From contig JAHEJP010000004.1 in the NCBI GenBank assembly GCA_024638855.1, positions 1 to 38,487 on the forward strand: a DNA stretch of 38,487 nt, in the 5' to 3' direction. The notes under the pieces are model-generated. The model had not been told where the DNA came from. It searched no databases and worked only from the letters and a program-made list of their open reading frames with translations. The DNA comes from Chloroflexota bacterium. Lineage in GTDB: Bacteria; Chloroflexota; Anaerolineae; Promineifilales; Promineifilaceae. The stretch's first letter is position 1, and every line of letters begins with the position of its first letter. A program made the translations under genes and the position numbers. Below are positions 8,193-16,525 of the stretch, one piece after another.

Positions 8193-8224
8193 CGATTACA
8201 GTAAACTGCCCGTGTAATCGTTTT
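8193..8224 (+). terminator. Hairpin with TTTT tail at the end of the mmd operon
   Basis: CGATTACA (8193-8200) and TGTAATCG (8213-8220) pair around 12 bases and are followed by TTTTCT on the plus strand. On the minus strand, where the decarboxylase operon ends at 8245, the downstream side lacks a T-run. It may protect the minus transcript's 3' end or stop plus-strand read-through. Confidence 0.4.
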
Positions 8225-8244
8225 CTCTTAGGCATTGTTTTTCA

Positions 8245-9372
8245 TCACAGAATTTGTGTGACCAGCGCCAATAGCACTCCCCCGGCAATCACGCTGCCCA
8301 ATTGTCCGGCCGTGTTGGCTCCCATCGCGTGCATCAATAAGAAGTTATCGTAATCGTACTCTTGACCGACTTTTTGAACCGTGCGTGCAGACATGGGGAA
8401 TGCGCTGATACCGGCCGCGCCGATCAACGGATTGATCTTTTTGCCCGAGAGCACGTACATTGCTTTACCCAGCAACAAACCACCAAAAGTGTCCATCACA
8501 AAAGCGAATAAACCAATCGCCAGAATATACAGAGTCTCCGTTCGAATGAAGGAGTTGCCATTCATAGTTCCACCTATCGCCAGCCCCAAAAAAAGAGTGG
8601 TGACATTGGCGATTTCGTTTTGCGCGGAATTACTTAGACGGTCCACAACCCTGGACTCGCGTAATAGATTGCCAAGCATAAGTGTCGCGATCAGTGGTGA
8701 TGCCTTTGGAGAGAGCAACGATATGACAATTGTGACGACGATTGGGAACAGGATGCGAGCGGTCCTAGATATTTTACGCTGAGTATAGGGCATCCTCACT
8801 TTCCGTTCCTTATCGGTCGTCATCGCGCGCATGACCGGCGGCTGGATGATCGGTACGAGCGCCATATAACTGTAAGCTGCTACAGCAACCGCGCCAAGCA
8901 ACTCCGGGGCCAACTGGTTGGTGACGAAAATTGCAGTCGGTCCGTCAACCGCACCGATAATGCCGATCGAGGCGGCCTGGTTCATCGGGAAATTTAACAT
9001 TAAGGCCAGCACCAGGGTGACATAGATGCCCAATTGTCCGGCCGCGCCCAATAAGGCTAACTTTGGATTCTCCAATAATGGACCAAAATCGGTCATCGCG
9101 CCGATACCGATGAAGATAAGCAGCGGAAATAATTCGTTTGCCACGCCGGCCTCGCGCAGCACAGCCAGGAAGCCATCCCCTTCTGTGATGGCCGTCAGGG
9201 GCAGATTGGCCAAGATCGCGCCAAAACCAATTGGTAGCAATAGTACAGGTTCATACTTCTTGGCAATCGCCAGATAAATGAGTGTCAATCCGACGCCAAT
9301 CATCACAAGGTTTTGCCAGGTGAGCAGGGAAATCGGTTCAATCAGGAAGTTGAATAAATCACTGAGGCCCAT
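8245..9372 (-). CDS. mmdB: Na+-translocating decarboxylase, beta subunit
   Basis: 375 residues, the usual length for the OadB/GcdB/MmdB family. It is very hydrophobic, with about nine to eleven membrane segments. The family signature IGIIGAVDGPTAIFVTNQLA carries the aspartate implicated in Na+ binding and carboxybiotin decarboxylation, and AVAAYSYMALVPIIQPPVMR follows as expected. The subunit decarboxylates carboxybiotin on the gamma subunit and drives Na+ outward across the cytoplasmic membrane. It is the last gene of a tight minus-strand operon, six bases after the biotin carrier gene. Substrate specificity comes from the alpha subunit, so the beta symbol follows from the operon. Confidence 0.93.
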   Translation of the reverse strand: MGLSDLFNFLIEPISLLTWQNLVMIGVGLTLIYLAIAKKYEPVLLLPIGFGAILANLPLTAITEGDGFLAVLREAGVANELFPLLIFIGIGAMTDFGPLLENPKLALLGAAGQLGIYVTLVLALMLNFPMNQAASIGIIGAVDGPTAIFVTNQLAPELLGAVAVAAYSYMALVPIIQPPVMRAMTTDKERKVRMPYTQRKISRTARILFPIVVTIVISLLSPKASPLIATLMLGNLLRESRVVDRLSNSAQNEIANVTTLFLGLAIGGTMNGNSFIRTETLYILAIGLFAFVMDTFGGLLLGKAMYVLSGKKINPLIGAAGISAFPMSARTVQKVGQEYDYDNFLLMHAMGANTAGQLGSVIAGGVLLALVTQIL

Positions 9373-9378
9373 CGGTAT

Positions 9379-9804
9379 TTACTCGAAGGTTACCAAGACC
9401 TCGCCATAGTCAACAGCTTGACCGGCGAGAACACCCACAGTAGCGATGACCCCTGCGTGGCTGGTGTGTATTAAATTATTCATCTTCATCGCTTCTAATA
9501 CGCATACTACATCACCGGGATTTACACTATCACCAGCTTTGACCTTGACCTCCACGATGTTTCCGGGCATCGGTGCAGTAATCGCCGAGTTTTCAGCTGC
9601 TGAGGAGTCGGAGGTAACCCTCTTAGCAATTGGCTTGGTTATAGCAGCCGGCGCGGTCTGTTCGACCGATGGCCCATTTTGTGGCGGTACCTCGACGTGA
9701 TAAGTCTTTTGATTCACAGTCGCCTTTATGGGGGATTCATTCAAATCACCGACTTCAACGATGTATTCACGTCCTTCAACGATCACGGTAACTCTTTTGC
9801 TCAT
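9379..9804 (-). CDS. mmdC: Biotin carrier protein (gamma subunit) of the decarboxylase
   Basis: 141 residues from ATG at 9804; AAGGA at 9815-9811 is six bases upstream. A longer reading would need TTG at 9819 and has no ribosome site. The N-terminal part (about 1-40) is a small strand-rich docking region (VIVEGREYIVEVGDL), residues about 40-70 an Ala/Pro-rich flexible linker, and the last about 70 a biotinyl/lipoyl domain. The biotinylated lysine lies in EAMKMNN, 34 residues from the C-terminus as in the family. It carries CO2 from the alpha carboxyltransferase to the membrane beta subunit. It sits between the delta and beta subunit genes. Confidence 0.93.
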   Translation of the reverse strand: MSKRVTVIVEGREYIVEVGDLNESPIKATVNQKTYHVEVPPQNGPSVEQTAPAAITKPIAKRVTSDSSAAENSAITAPMPGNIVEVKVKAGDSVNPGDVVCVLEAMKMNNLIHTSHAGVIATVGVLAGQAVDYGEVLVTFE

Positions 9805-9832
9805 GTTATATCCTTTCAAGATAGAGCAATCA

Positions 9833-10120
9833 TCATTCTAGTAGCTTACCGAGAGAGGGATCACGATATTCCATCACACCGCCGCGTTCTAACAAACAAA
9901 TGCCCACTGCTAAGGCAACGGCCATCTCCTCTAGTCGTTGTTCGTCAATATCTTCAGCGTTGGTTGGCTCCGTCTCCAGGTTTTTTTGCCCGGCCACACC
10001 TTTATCTGGGAAAAAACGTAGCAGCAATACCATCACCAGGATTAACAGACCCAGTGCTAGGAACGTTAGGCTCAAGCCAATGACACTGAGGCGCAAGCCA
10101 ATTAACACATCACTTCCCAT
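9833..10120 (-). CDS. mmdD: Small membrane subunit of the Na+ pump (OadG/MmdD type)
   Basis: 95 residues. One N-terminal membrane helix (about residues 6-36, LRLSVIGLSLTFLALGLLIL) is followed by a short acidic linker and a C-terminal helix (EEMAVALAVGICLLERG), which fits the sodium-pump decarboxylase gamma/delta family. It holds the soluble carboxyltransferase and the biotin carrier on the membrane beta subunit. AAGG precedes the start by about eight bases, and the gene begins ten bases after the alpha subunit stop. Family sequences are short and variable, so the call relies partly on operon position. Confidence 0.85.
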   Translation of the reverse strand: MGSDVLIGLRLSVIGLSLTFLALGLLILVMVLLLRFFPDKGVAGQKNLETEPTNAEDIDEQRLEEMAVALAVGICLLERGGVMEYRDPSLGKLLE

Positions 10121-10130
10121 GATTCAAACC

Positions 10131-11702
10131 TTACATTGGTATGTTACCATGTTTCTTTTTCCGCACAGTGACCTTTTTGTCACGTAACAATTCCAGCGCG
10201 GCGATCAAATTTGAGCGCGTCTCAGCTGGAACGAGCACTTCGTCGATATGTCCACTGGCTGCTACATTGTACGGCTTAGAGAATTTTTCCTGGAATTCCG
10301 CCACGATCTGCTTTTTGGCTTCTTCCGGATTCTCTTCTTCTTTCAGTTCCTTGGCATATAGAATATTGACTGCGCCTTCAGCACCCATCACAGCTACTTC
10401 GGCTGTTGGCCAGGCGTAGACGAAATCGGTACGGATATATTTGCTGCTCATGACAATATAAGCGCCGCCGTATGCCTTGCGAATGATAACCGCCAGCTTC
10501 GGCACAGTCGCTTCGGAGTAAGCATAGACGATCTTCGCCCCATGCCGGATTATGCCCCCATGCTCCTGGTTGACGCCCGGCATAAAACCAGGCGTGTCGA
10601 TAAAAGAGACCAATGGGATATTAAATGCATCACTGAATCGAATAAAACGGGCGATTTTGTCCGATGCGTCAATATCAATCACACCTGCTTTGTGTAGAGG
10701 TTGATTGGCGATCACGGCAATAGTTCGCCCATGCAGCCGGGCAAAACCAACGACTGCATTCGGGGCAAAATGGGCATGCACCGGAAAGAAGCTATCTTTA
10801 TCAAAGATCAAGTCTATTACATCATTGATATCATAGGATTCACTCGGGTCGGTTGGTATCAGGCTGTTTAACCTCTCTTCGGACCGCCAGGGGTCATCCG
10901 TTGGCGTTATCAAAGGAGGCGGAGAGGCATTGCTAGATGGCAAGTAACTGAGTAATTTGCGGGTGATCGTCATCGCATCAGTTTCATCTTCGGCCGCAAA
11001 ATGAGCCACACCACTGACGCTGTTATGCACGATCGCTCCACCCAACGAGTCTAGATCAACTTGCTCACGAGTTACTGTCTCGATCACTTTGGGTCCGGTT
11101 ATGAACATATGGCTGGTTCCCTTGGTCATGATGATGAAGTCAGTCAAGCCTGGTGAATAAACAGAACCACCGGCGCATGGCCCTACCATCACACTAATTT
11201 GAGGCACGATTCCGCTGGCCTGTGTATTCCGCCAGAACAGTTCAGAGTATGCGGCTAGGCTGTAAACGCCTTCCTGAATGCGGGCGCCAACCGAGTCCAT
11301 AATGCCGATCACCGGCACGCCGGAATCCATGGCTAGGTCCAGTACCTTGGAAACCTTTTGACCTTGCACCTCAGAAAAAGAGCCACCTAATACCGTGAAG
11401 TCTTGCGAGTAGACACACACCATCCGCCCATCAACTTTGCCAAAACCGATCACCACCGCATCGCCCTCGAAGCGCTTTTTATCCATTCCAAAATCGGTAT
11501 GCCGGTGTGTCAAATAAGAGTCGATCTCCCGGAAGCTACCTCGATCCAATAGCTGCAAAATGCGTTCACGGGCAGTCTGTTTGCCTTTTGCATGTTGGGC
11601 ATCAATCCGTTTCTGACCTCCGCCTTGCTTGATTATTTCACGTCTTTGGAGCAATTCATCGATCAGTTCTTGATGGGGTTGGTCTTTGTTTTCTTGTGTC
11701 AT
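10131..11702 (-). CDS. mmdA: Methylmalonyl-CoA decarboxylase alpha subunit (carboxyltransferase)
   Basis: 523 residues, matching MmdA and the beta chain of propionyl-CoA carboxylase. The N-terminal carboxyltransferase half has TARERI and GGSFSEVQGQKVSK, then DSVGARIQEG and MVGPCAGGSVYSPGLTDF, whose Gly-rich loops form the acyl-CoA oxyanion hole. The C-terminal half has FIDTPGFMPG and the KAYGGAYIVM motif. It transfers the carboxyl of (S)-methylmalonyl-CoA to biotin, giving propionyl-CoA. Linkage to OadG-, biotin carrier- and OadB-type genes points to the Na+-pumping decarboxylase rather than an ATP-driven carboxylase. Veillonella orders these genes A-D-E-C-B; the same order is seen here without epsilon. 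A related acyl-CoA substrate is possible. Confidence 0.9.
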   Translation of the reverse strand: MTQENKDQPHQELIDELLQRREIIKQGGGQKRIDAQHAKGKQTARERILQLLDRGSFREIDSYLTHRHTDFGMDKKRFEGDAVVIGFGKVDGRMVCVYSQDFTVLGGSFSEVQGQKVSKVLDLAMDSGVPVIGIMDSVGARIQEGVYSLAAYSELFWRNTQASGIVPQISVMVGPCAGGSVYSPGLTDFIIMTKGTSHMFITGPKVIETVTREQVDLDSLGGAIVHNSVSGVAHFAAEDETDAMTITRKLLSYLPSSNASPPPLITPTDDPWRSEERLNSLIPTDPSESYDINDVIDLIFDKDSFFPVHAHFAPNAVVGFARLHGRTIAVIANQPLHKAGVIDIDASDKIARFIRFSDAFNIPLVSFIDTPGFMPGVNQEHGGIIRHGAKIVYAYSEATVPKLAVIIRKAYGGAYIVMSSKYIRTDFVYAWPTAEVAVMGAEGAVNILYAKELKEEENPEEAKKQIVAEFQEKFSKPYNVAASGHIDEVLVPAETRSNLIAALELLRDKKVTVRKKKHGNIPM

Positions 11703-12159
11703 TCGGATTCTTCTTCCACGTAATGAATAATTGGCATCTCTTGCTAGGTCTCAAATTGAAAACTGTCAATTGATTTAGACATGAATTAAAGCGGCTCAAT
11801 CATGACCGGCATTGCTCGGATTCTAATTTTTCCAGCGCTAGAATGCAATGATAGGGTCACGAGTTCGGCTTCTTTTGGAGCCTTGTGTTTTAAGGATAAT
11901 GAGAAAAGATCATTTTATCCAGAGTTTGTACTCAATTACAGTGAAAACTTTATGTTAACAAGGGTGATTCAGACTGACCAATCGAACCAGCGTCGAACGT
12001 AAGTGACTGCGTCCTGATAACGCGCCATGCCAATCAGCGCAATAGAAATACGCCAACTCGACAGTGCGAAACCATCTGCTGATGTTGCCCCCCATTGGCC
12101 GGGCGACAGTCCGGCGGACTCTCATCCGCTTAAAGCATTGACTTGACGAACAACTCGTT
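11703..12159. other. Gene-free 457-bp stretch between mmdA and the amidase gene
   Basis: No convincing gene. It should contain the promoter of the mmd operon: on the minus strand TTGACA (11769-11764) lies 17 bp before TAGCAA, a weak match, and overlaps a small AATTGA/TCAATT dyad (11754-11771). ATTCTA/TAGAAT is another short dyad at 11819-11843. The minus frame at 12115-11979 (about 45 codons, ending WFDWSV) reads like a protein tail and might be a decayed gene fragment, but I cannot assign it. Confidence 0.4.
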
Positions 12160-13557
12160 CTAGGAAGCTGGGGGCAATAAGGGCCGTTGCCACCCGCCGA
12201 AGGTTTGCTCCAGGTGTTGAGCGGCCGCCAGGGCCACATCTTCGCGCCACGGCCGGGCCACCACTTGCACACCCACCGGTAACCCGCCGGCGGCGGTGCC
12301 GCAACGCACCACGGCCGCAGGCCAACCGGTGAGGTTGTAAGTCATGGTATAACTGAAACCGGGGTAATTCTCCCCGGCAAAAGTGCCGTGGGGCAGGGCC
12401 GGGTAGGCGTTGACTGGACACAATATGAGGTCATAGCCGGCCATGAAAGCTAACATATCTGTCCGGAAACGATCCCAGCGGGCGATTTGGTCGGCCATTT
12501 GCCCGGCCGAACCCTCTTTTAATCCCAGATAGCGATCTAATGAAGATTGGTCGAAGGTCGTGGCCGCTTGGGTCAGAATACTTTTGACCCAGGCGCCACC
12601 GTCAGCTCCGCGCATCAAACTACCGAGTAGATCCACGGTGGCTTCAATGCCCGGCGGTCGTTCTTCTTCGACGATGGCCCCGGCCGTCTCAAGGGCAACC
12701 GCCGCGGCCAAAACCACCTTGGCGACAGCCGGTTCGGCCGCGCGAATGCCGTTGTCCGTGTGTACGGCCAGGCGTAATCCTTTGAGTTCGACGGCCCGCG
12801 GGTCACCCAAGGGCATTGGCACGATGGCCGGATCATGCCAATCAGGACCGGCTATCAGCGGCAAAAGATAAGCCAGGTCACCTACGAAACGGGCCATAGG
12901 ACCCAGTTGGGTCAGCCTATTGAGCCAGCCCATTGGTGATATGGCGTGCCCGGTGCGCGGCACGCGGCCCGAAGTGGGCTTGATACCGGCGATGCCACAG
13001 GCATGAGCGGGCAAACGGATGCTGCCTCCGGTGTCGCTGCCTATATCAAATGGCGAACCTTCGGCGGCGATGATGGCCGCCGCGCCGCCGCTACTGCCGC
13101 CCGGCGAACGCGCCAGGTCATAGGGATTGTTTGTCCGGCCGAAAATGGGATTATCCGTTTCATAAGAGAGGGTCAGCTCGGGGGTGTTGCTTTTGCCTAA
13201 CAAGATGGCCCCGGCCGCTCGTAACCGGGCGACCACAGTTGCATCCCTTTGGGGAATATATCTCGCCCGACCGGGCGTACCCCAGGTACTGACCACACCG
13301 GCTGTATCCAGCGAATCCTTGATGGTCATAGGCAGGCCGTGCAGCGGGCCCGGCGCTTGACCCTGGGCCAGCTTTTCGTCAGCCGCTCGCGCCTGGTTTA
13401 AAGCATCCTCGGCCGCCAAAGTCACCACGGCGTTCAACCCCGGGTTAATCGATGTGATGCGCCTCAGCGTCGCCTCGACCACTTCCACCGCGCTCACCTG
13501 CCCTTGGCGGATGGCCCTGGCCAAAGTGGTTACCGGCCCGAATAAAAGATCACTCAT
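12160..13557 (-). CDS. Amidase-signature family hydrolase
   Basis: 465 residues from ATG at 13557 (MSDLLFGPVTTLARAI). The frame stays open upstream, but the extra 44 residues look unlike the family, so the shorter start is preferred although no strong ribosome site precedes it. The Ser-cisSer-Lys triad is present: lysine in PMTIKDSLDT, the Gly/Ser-rich signature SPGGSSGGAAA, and the nucleophile region GSDTGGSIRLPA. The family hydrolyses amides, including Gln-tRNA amidotransferase substrates (GatA). GatB and GatC are absent here and the C-terminal half resembles stand-alone amidases, so a small-amide or amino-acid-amide hydrolase is more likely. It is cytoplasmic and apparently monocistronic. 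Confidence 0.88.
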   Translation of the reverse strand: MSDLLFGPVTTLARAIRQGQVSAVEVVEATLRRITSINPGLNAVVTLAAEDALNQARAADEKLAQGQAPGPLHGLPMTIKDSLDTAGVVSTWGTPGRARYIPQRDATVVARLRAAGAILLGKSNTPELTLSYETDNPIFGRTNNPYDLARSPGGSSGGAAAIIAAEGSPFDIGSDTGGSIRLPAHACGIAGIKPTSGRVPRTGHAISPMGWLNRLTQLGPMARFVGDLAYLLPLIAGPDWHDPAIVPMPLGDPRAVELKGLRLAVHTDNGIRAAEPAVAKVVLAAAVALETAGAIVEEERPPGIEATVDLLGSLMRGADGGAWVKSILTQAATTFDQSSLDRYLGLKEGSAGQMADQIARWDRFRTDMLAFMAGYDLILCPVNAYPALPHGTFAGENYPGFSYTMTYNLTGWPAAVVRCGTAAGGLPVGVQVVARPWREDVALAAAQHLEQTFGGWQRPLLPPAS

Positions 13558-13922
13558 AGGACCTAGAGGATACTTTTGTCGACCCAGATTGGCAATGTCT
13601 GATGCAGGCAGCATGGCCGACGAATCACTTAGAAAACTGAACCGGCCCTTTGGCAATTTAGGGAAGCTCGCGAATAATCCGAACATCAAAGTTGATGGAC
13701 AAAGCGATTCGAAGCAGGTTCCCTTTGGGGTGCCAAAGAGGACTCATCTCGAACTGCGAGTTGACAATTATCAACCGCTGACTGAGAGTCAGCCCATGTC
13801 GGCGGAGGAGTCCCTGGCCGAGTTGCGTTTTGAAAAGCGCCACTTACTAGCTGTTCACCTTCCCCATACAGCATGGGCATTTGGCCATCTGGGTCTTTAC
13901 TTGCGATCTGCTTCTGGAAGAA
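13558..13922. other. Gene-free stretch with dispersed repeat and three small hairpins
   Basis: No gene is supported. Besides the repeat at 13708-13733 it holds AACTGCGAGTT, GTTGACAATTATCAAC and GCTGACT-GAG-AGTCAGC (13777-13793) in a row. The amidase promoter on the minus strand must lie here. Confidence 0.5.
13708..13733. repeat. Dispersed repeat, copy B (partner at 7994)
   Basis: It shares 23 of 26 positions with 7994-8019. It lies directly before three short inverted repeats, which could mark the end of an interspersed element. Confidence 0.5.
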
Positions 13923-14714
13923 TTAATCTGAGTCAGCGATAACTATCTCGACATCCATCTGTGTCAAGATATTGTAGAATTCAGGCGGAGTCGATCGATC
14001 CATCACTAAAACATCTACTTTGTCCAATGGCGACAGGTGAACAAAATTTACCTGACCAACTTTGCTCGAGTCGGCCACCACGATCAATCTCCTGGATTGT
14101 TCAATCATGATTTGCAGCGCTATCGAATCAAGCTGGCTGTTTACGGTTAATCCTTCTTGTATTGTAATGCCACTTACGCCAATCACAGCAACATCGTAAT
14201 AGTGCGCACGCAAAGCCCGTTCAGCCACCGGTCCAGTCAACGTATAGTGATCGCTTCGTACATCTCCACCGGTGCAAGTGACCTCTACTTTGGGGTATAG
14301 AGCCATTTCCATGGCGATGTTCAGCGCGTTGGTCATGATATGCATCCGCTTGTGCTCAAGTCTCGCAAGTTCCCGCGCCACCTGCGTGGTTGTGGTTCCC
14401 GCACCAATTGCAACGTATTGGTTTGCTTTGAGCAAACGAGCTGCGGACCGTCCAATACGCTGCTTGTCAACCAGATGCTCGCGGCTGCGCTTTTCAAAAG
14501 TGCCAATCGGGGGGATTGGTTGCGGCAATGCGAGCGACACCACACCATGTTGGCGCTCGACCATACCCTCCCGCGCCATTCGTGCTAAATCTCGCCGCAC
14601 CGTCCAGCCAGAAACGCCCAGTAGTTCAGCAAGAGCACTTACCGATATCAATTCCTTCCCGGTCAGAATCTGGACGATCTCTTCCTGGCGTTTTAATAAT
14701 CGAGAATTCTTCAT
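13923..14714 (-). CDS. DeoR-family transcriptional regulator
   Basis: 263 residues, the normal length. The N-terminal helix-turn-helix (about 6-60) has the DeoR pattern RQEEIVQIL, VSALAELLGVSGWTVRRDLA and MVERQHGVV. The C-terminal sensor domain (about 80-235) is ISOCOT-like, with IGAGTTTTQVARELA, TNALNIAMEM, GDVRSDHYTLTGPVAE and ADSSKVG, which usually binds a phosphorylated sugar. It is divergent from the 18-kb sugar locus, and the intervening 299 bp carry a TGTGCA/TGCACA array, so it most likely represses that locus and itself until a sugar phosphate appears. AGGGAG lies about twelve bases before the ATG. Confidence 0.92.
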   Translation of the reverse strand: MKNSRLLKRQEEIVQILTGKELISVSALAELLGVSGWTVRRDLARMAREGMVERQHGVVSLALPQPIPPIGTFEKRSREHLVDKQRIGRSAARLLKANQYVAIGAGTTTTQVARELARLEHKRMHIMTNALNIAMEMALYPKVEVTCTGGDVRSDHYTLTGPVAERALRAHYYDVAVIGVSGITIQEGLTVNSQLDSIALQIMIEQSRRLIVVADSSKVGQVNFVHLSPLDKVDVLVMDRSTPPEFYNILTQMDVEIVIADSD

Positions 14715-14802
14715 CGATAAACTTGCTCCCTAGGAACAATCGGTATGACCGCAAGATCCTTGTTACGCACTCACAATCATACTATATCATTCAGGTTGCA
14801 AA

Positions 14803-14878
14803 TGTGCACGAATACTGCACATTTTGAAATAATATGTGCAGAATAAACCTTGTGCTGCACATATATGTGCGGTATGAT
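14803..14878. promoter_or_regulatory. DeoR operator array and promoter of the sugar locus
   Basis: TGTGCA occurs directly at 14803 and 14835, and TGTGCG at 14866 (steps 32 and 31 bp, three helical turns). Inverted copies TGCACA lie at 14816 and 14856. Two direct copies share a longer core, TGTGCA followed by GAATA. TATGAT (14873-14878) with TTGTGC (14850-14855), spaced 17 bp, is a plausible plus-strand -10/-35 pair covered by the array. Phasing and overlap suggest repression, possibly by looping. The binder is inferred to be the divergent DeoR protein. Confidence 0.6.
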
Positions 14879-15013
14879 GTGGTGATTAAAAGACCATGTG
14901 AGAGTATATTGATTCTAATTGAGCGACTATCAGAGAATCAGGCTAATCTGAATGGGCCATAAGACATCGTCATCTACAAATTCCACTAGTCTATTGACTG
15001 ACAGAGCGCGCCG

Positions 15014-16525
15014 ATGACCGATCTACTCCTCGGCATCGACATTGGCACGACCAATATCAAGGCGGTATTAACGACCCCTGAGGGTTGGATCATTGCCCAG
15101 GCTCAAACTGACTATCAGACTTATCGCCCCAAACCTGGCTGGGCGGAACAGGATCCGCTAGATTGGTGGCGCGGGACAGTCGAAGTCACCCGTGTCGTGC
15201 TGGCCAATGCTCCTGCAAGGCCTGAACAGATCGTGGGCATCGGGGTAAGCGGTCAGGGCTGCGCCGTCACATTAATCGATCAAAACGGTGAGGTAGTTCG
15301 CCCGGCAATTATCTGGATGGACATGCGCTCAGAACCGCAGAGCGAATATTTGCGGCATTGCTGTCAGGCTGAAATTCTACAGCAAAACGGCAAGCAACCC
15401 GCCCCTTACAACGCCGATCCGGTTTTGCTTTGGCTGAAGGAACATGAGCCAGAAGCGATTACCGCCGCCCAGACCAGCCTGACGAGCACGGGTTACATCA
15501 ATTTCCGGCTCACTGGGGAAGCGGTAGAAAACCAGTCGGATGCCAGCATTCTATTTGCGTTTGATCTGGCTAAGGGATCGTGGTCGGAGGAACTGATCAC
15601 CGCCTTTGGTTTGCCACGTAAGTTATACCCAAATATCGTCCCTTCAAGTGAAATTATCGGCACGCTCAGCGGGGAAGCCGCAACGGAATTGGGCCTCATC
15701 CCAGGTGTACCTGTGGTTGCGGGAGGGGAGGATACATCGTCCGCCGGATTGGCGATCGGTGTATCAGAAACAGGACAGGCGTTTCTGTCCTTAGGCACGG
15801 CGGGTACGATCTATATTGTAGAAGATCGGCCGATTGTTCACCCCCAATTGTTGGCTTTTCTACATGTTTTACCCGGCCAAACGCTGTTGGGTGGTTCGAT
15901 AACTGCTGTTGGCGCAGGACTCAACTGGATTCGTAAGCTCTTTGGCGCGGAATTCGACTATATTCAGCTAAGTGAGATGGCTCGGCAATCCCCACCGGGT
16001 GCAGGCGGGGCACTGTTTTTACCTTACCTCAGTGGCGAGCTGCAGCCGATTAACGACGGCAACGCCCGCGGCGTGTTTTTTGGTTTAAGCATGAGTACCA
16101 GTCCCTCACACATGGTGCGCGCCGTGATGGAAGGTGCGGCCTTCGCCATTGCCCATAACATCGTTATTGCCAGCGAAGCGGGCTCGACTATCACGGAACT
16201 ACGAGCTGTAGGCGGTCCCACCAAGAGCGATCTCTGGTGCCGCATTATCGCTAATATCACCGGTTACCCGGTGACAGTCCTGGCTGACAATGCCGGCGCC
16301 CCTCTGGGGAATGCACTCCTGGCGGCGGCTGGCATCGGCCTGATCGACGACCCGGCGGCAACAGCTCGAAAAGTCGCTCGCATTACCGGTCAATACGAAC
16401 CAAACCCCAGGTTCAGGGATCGATACGTGGAGATGTTTGCCATTTACCGGCAGCTTTATCCACAACTGAAAAATCAGTTTACAGCACTGGCAGCAATCAA
16501 AGACGTTCACGAGGATCTGGAATGA
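15014..16525 (+). CDS. FGGY-family carbohydrate kinase (xylulokinase-like)
   Basis: 503 residues, typical for the family. The N-terminal ATPase fold begins LLLGIDIGTTNIKAVL, with the phosphate-1 loop, and continues with GIGVSGQGCAVTLID and IWMDMRSEPQ. The C-terminal domain contains LGTAGTIYIV and the FGGY signature region RAVGGPTKSDLWCRIIANIT, then GAPLGNALLAA. The enzyme phosphorylates a ketose, polyol or sugar acid with ATP in the cytoplasm. Xylulose is the nearest guess, but the locus lacks a xylose isomerase, so another substrate is likely. It is the first gene of the plus-strand unit and overlaps the next by four bases (ATGA). No clear ribosome site is visible. Confidence 0.88.
   Translation: MTDLLLGIDIGTTNIKAVLTTPEGWIIAQAQTDYQTYRPKPGWAEQDPLDWWRGTVEVTRVVLANAPARPEQIVGIGVSGQGCAVTLIDQNGEVVRPAIIWMDMRSEPQSEYLRHCCQAEILQQNGKQPAPYNADPVLLWLKEHEPEAITAAQTSLTSTGYINFRLTGEAVENQSDASILFAFDLAKGSWSEELITAFGLPRKLYPNIVPSSEIIGTLSGEAATELGLIPGVPVVAGGEDTSSAGLAIGVSETGQAFLSLGTAGTIYIVEDRPIVHPQLLAFLHVLPGQTLLGGSITAVGAGLNWIRKLFGAEFDYIQLSEMARQSPPGAGGALFLPYLSGELQPINDGNARGVFFGLSMSTSPSHMVRAVMEGAAFAIAHNIVIASEAGSTITELRAVGGPTKSDLWCRIIANITGYPVTVLADNAGAPLGNALLAAAGIGLIDDPAATARKVARITGQYEPNPRFRDRYVEMFAIYRQLYPQLKNQFTALAAIKDVHEDLE

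Larger units (their letters stand above)
7931..8244. other. Gene-free stretch between convergent genes
   Basis: No convincing gene. It contains a dispersed 26-bp repeat (7994-8019), a hairpin with a pyrimidine tail (8041-8070) and a second hairpin followed by TTTT (8193-8224). The short open frames here have no start signals or recognisable content. Confidence 0.6.

Noticed and set aside
8150-8353. 67-codon plus-strand frame opposite the end of mmdB
   Set aside because: It overlaps mmdB on the opposite strand and lacks start signals.
11979-12115. Minus-strand frame ending WFDWSV that looks like a protein tail
   Set aside because: Too short and unmatched to assign, and it has no start; noted only as a possible gene fragment.
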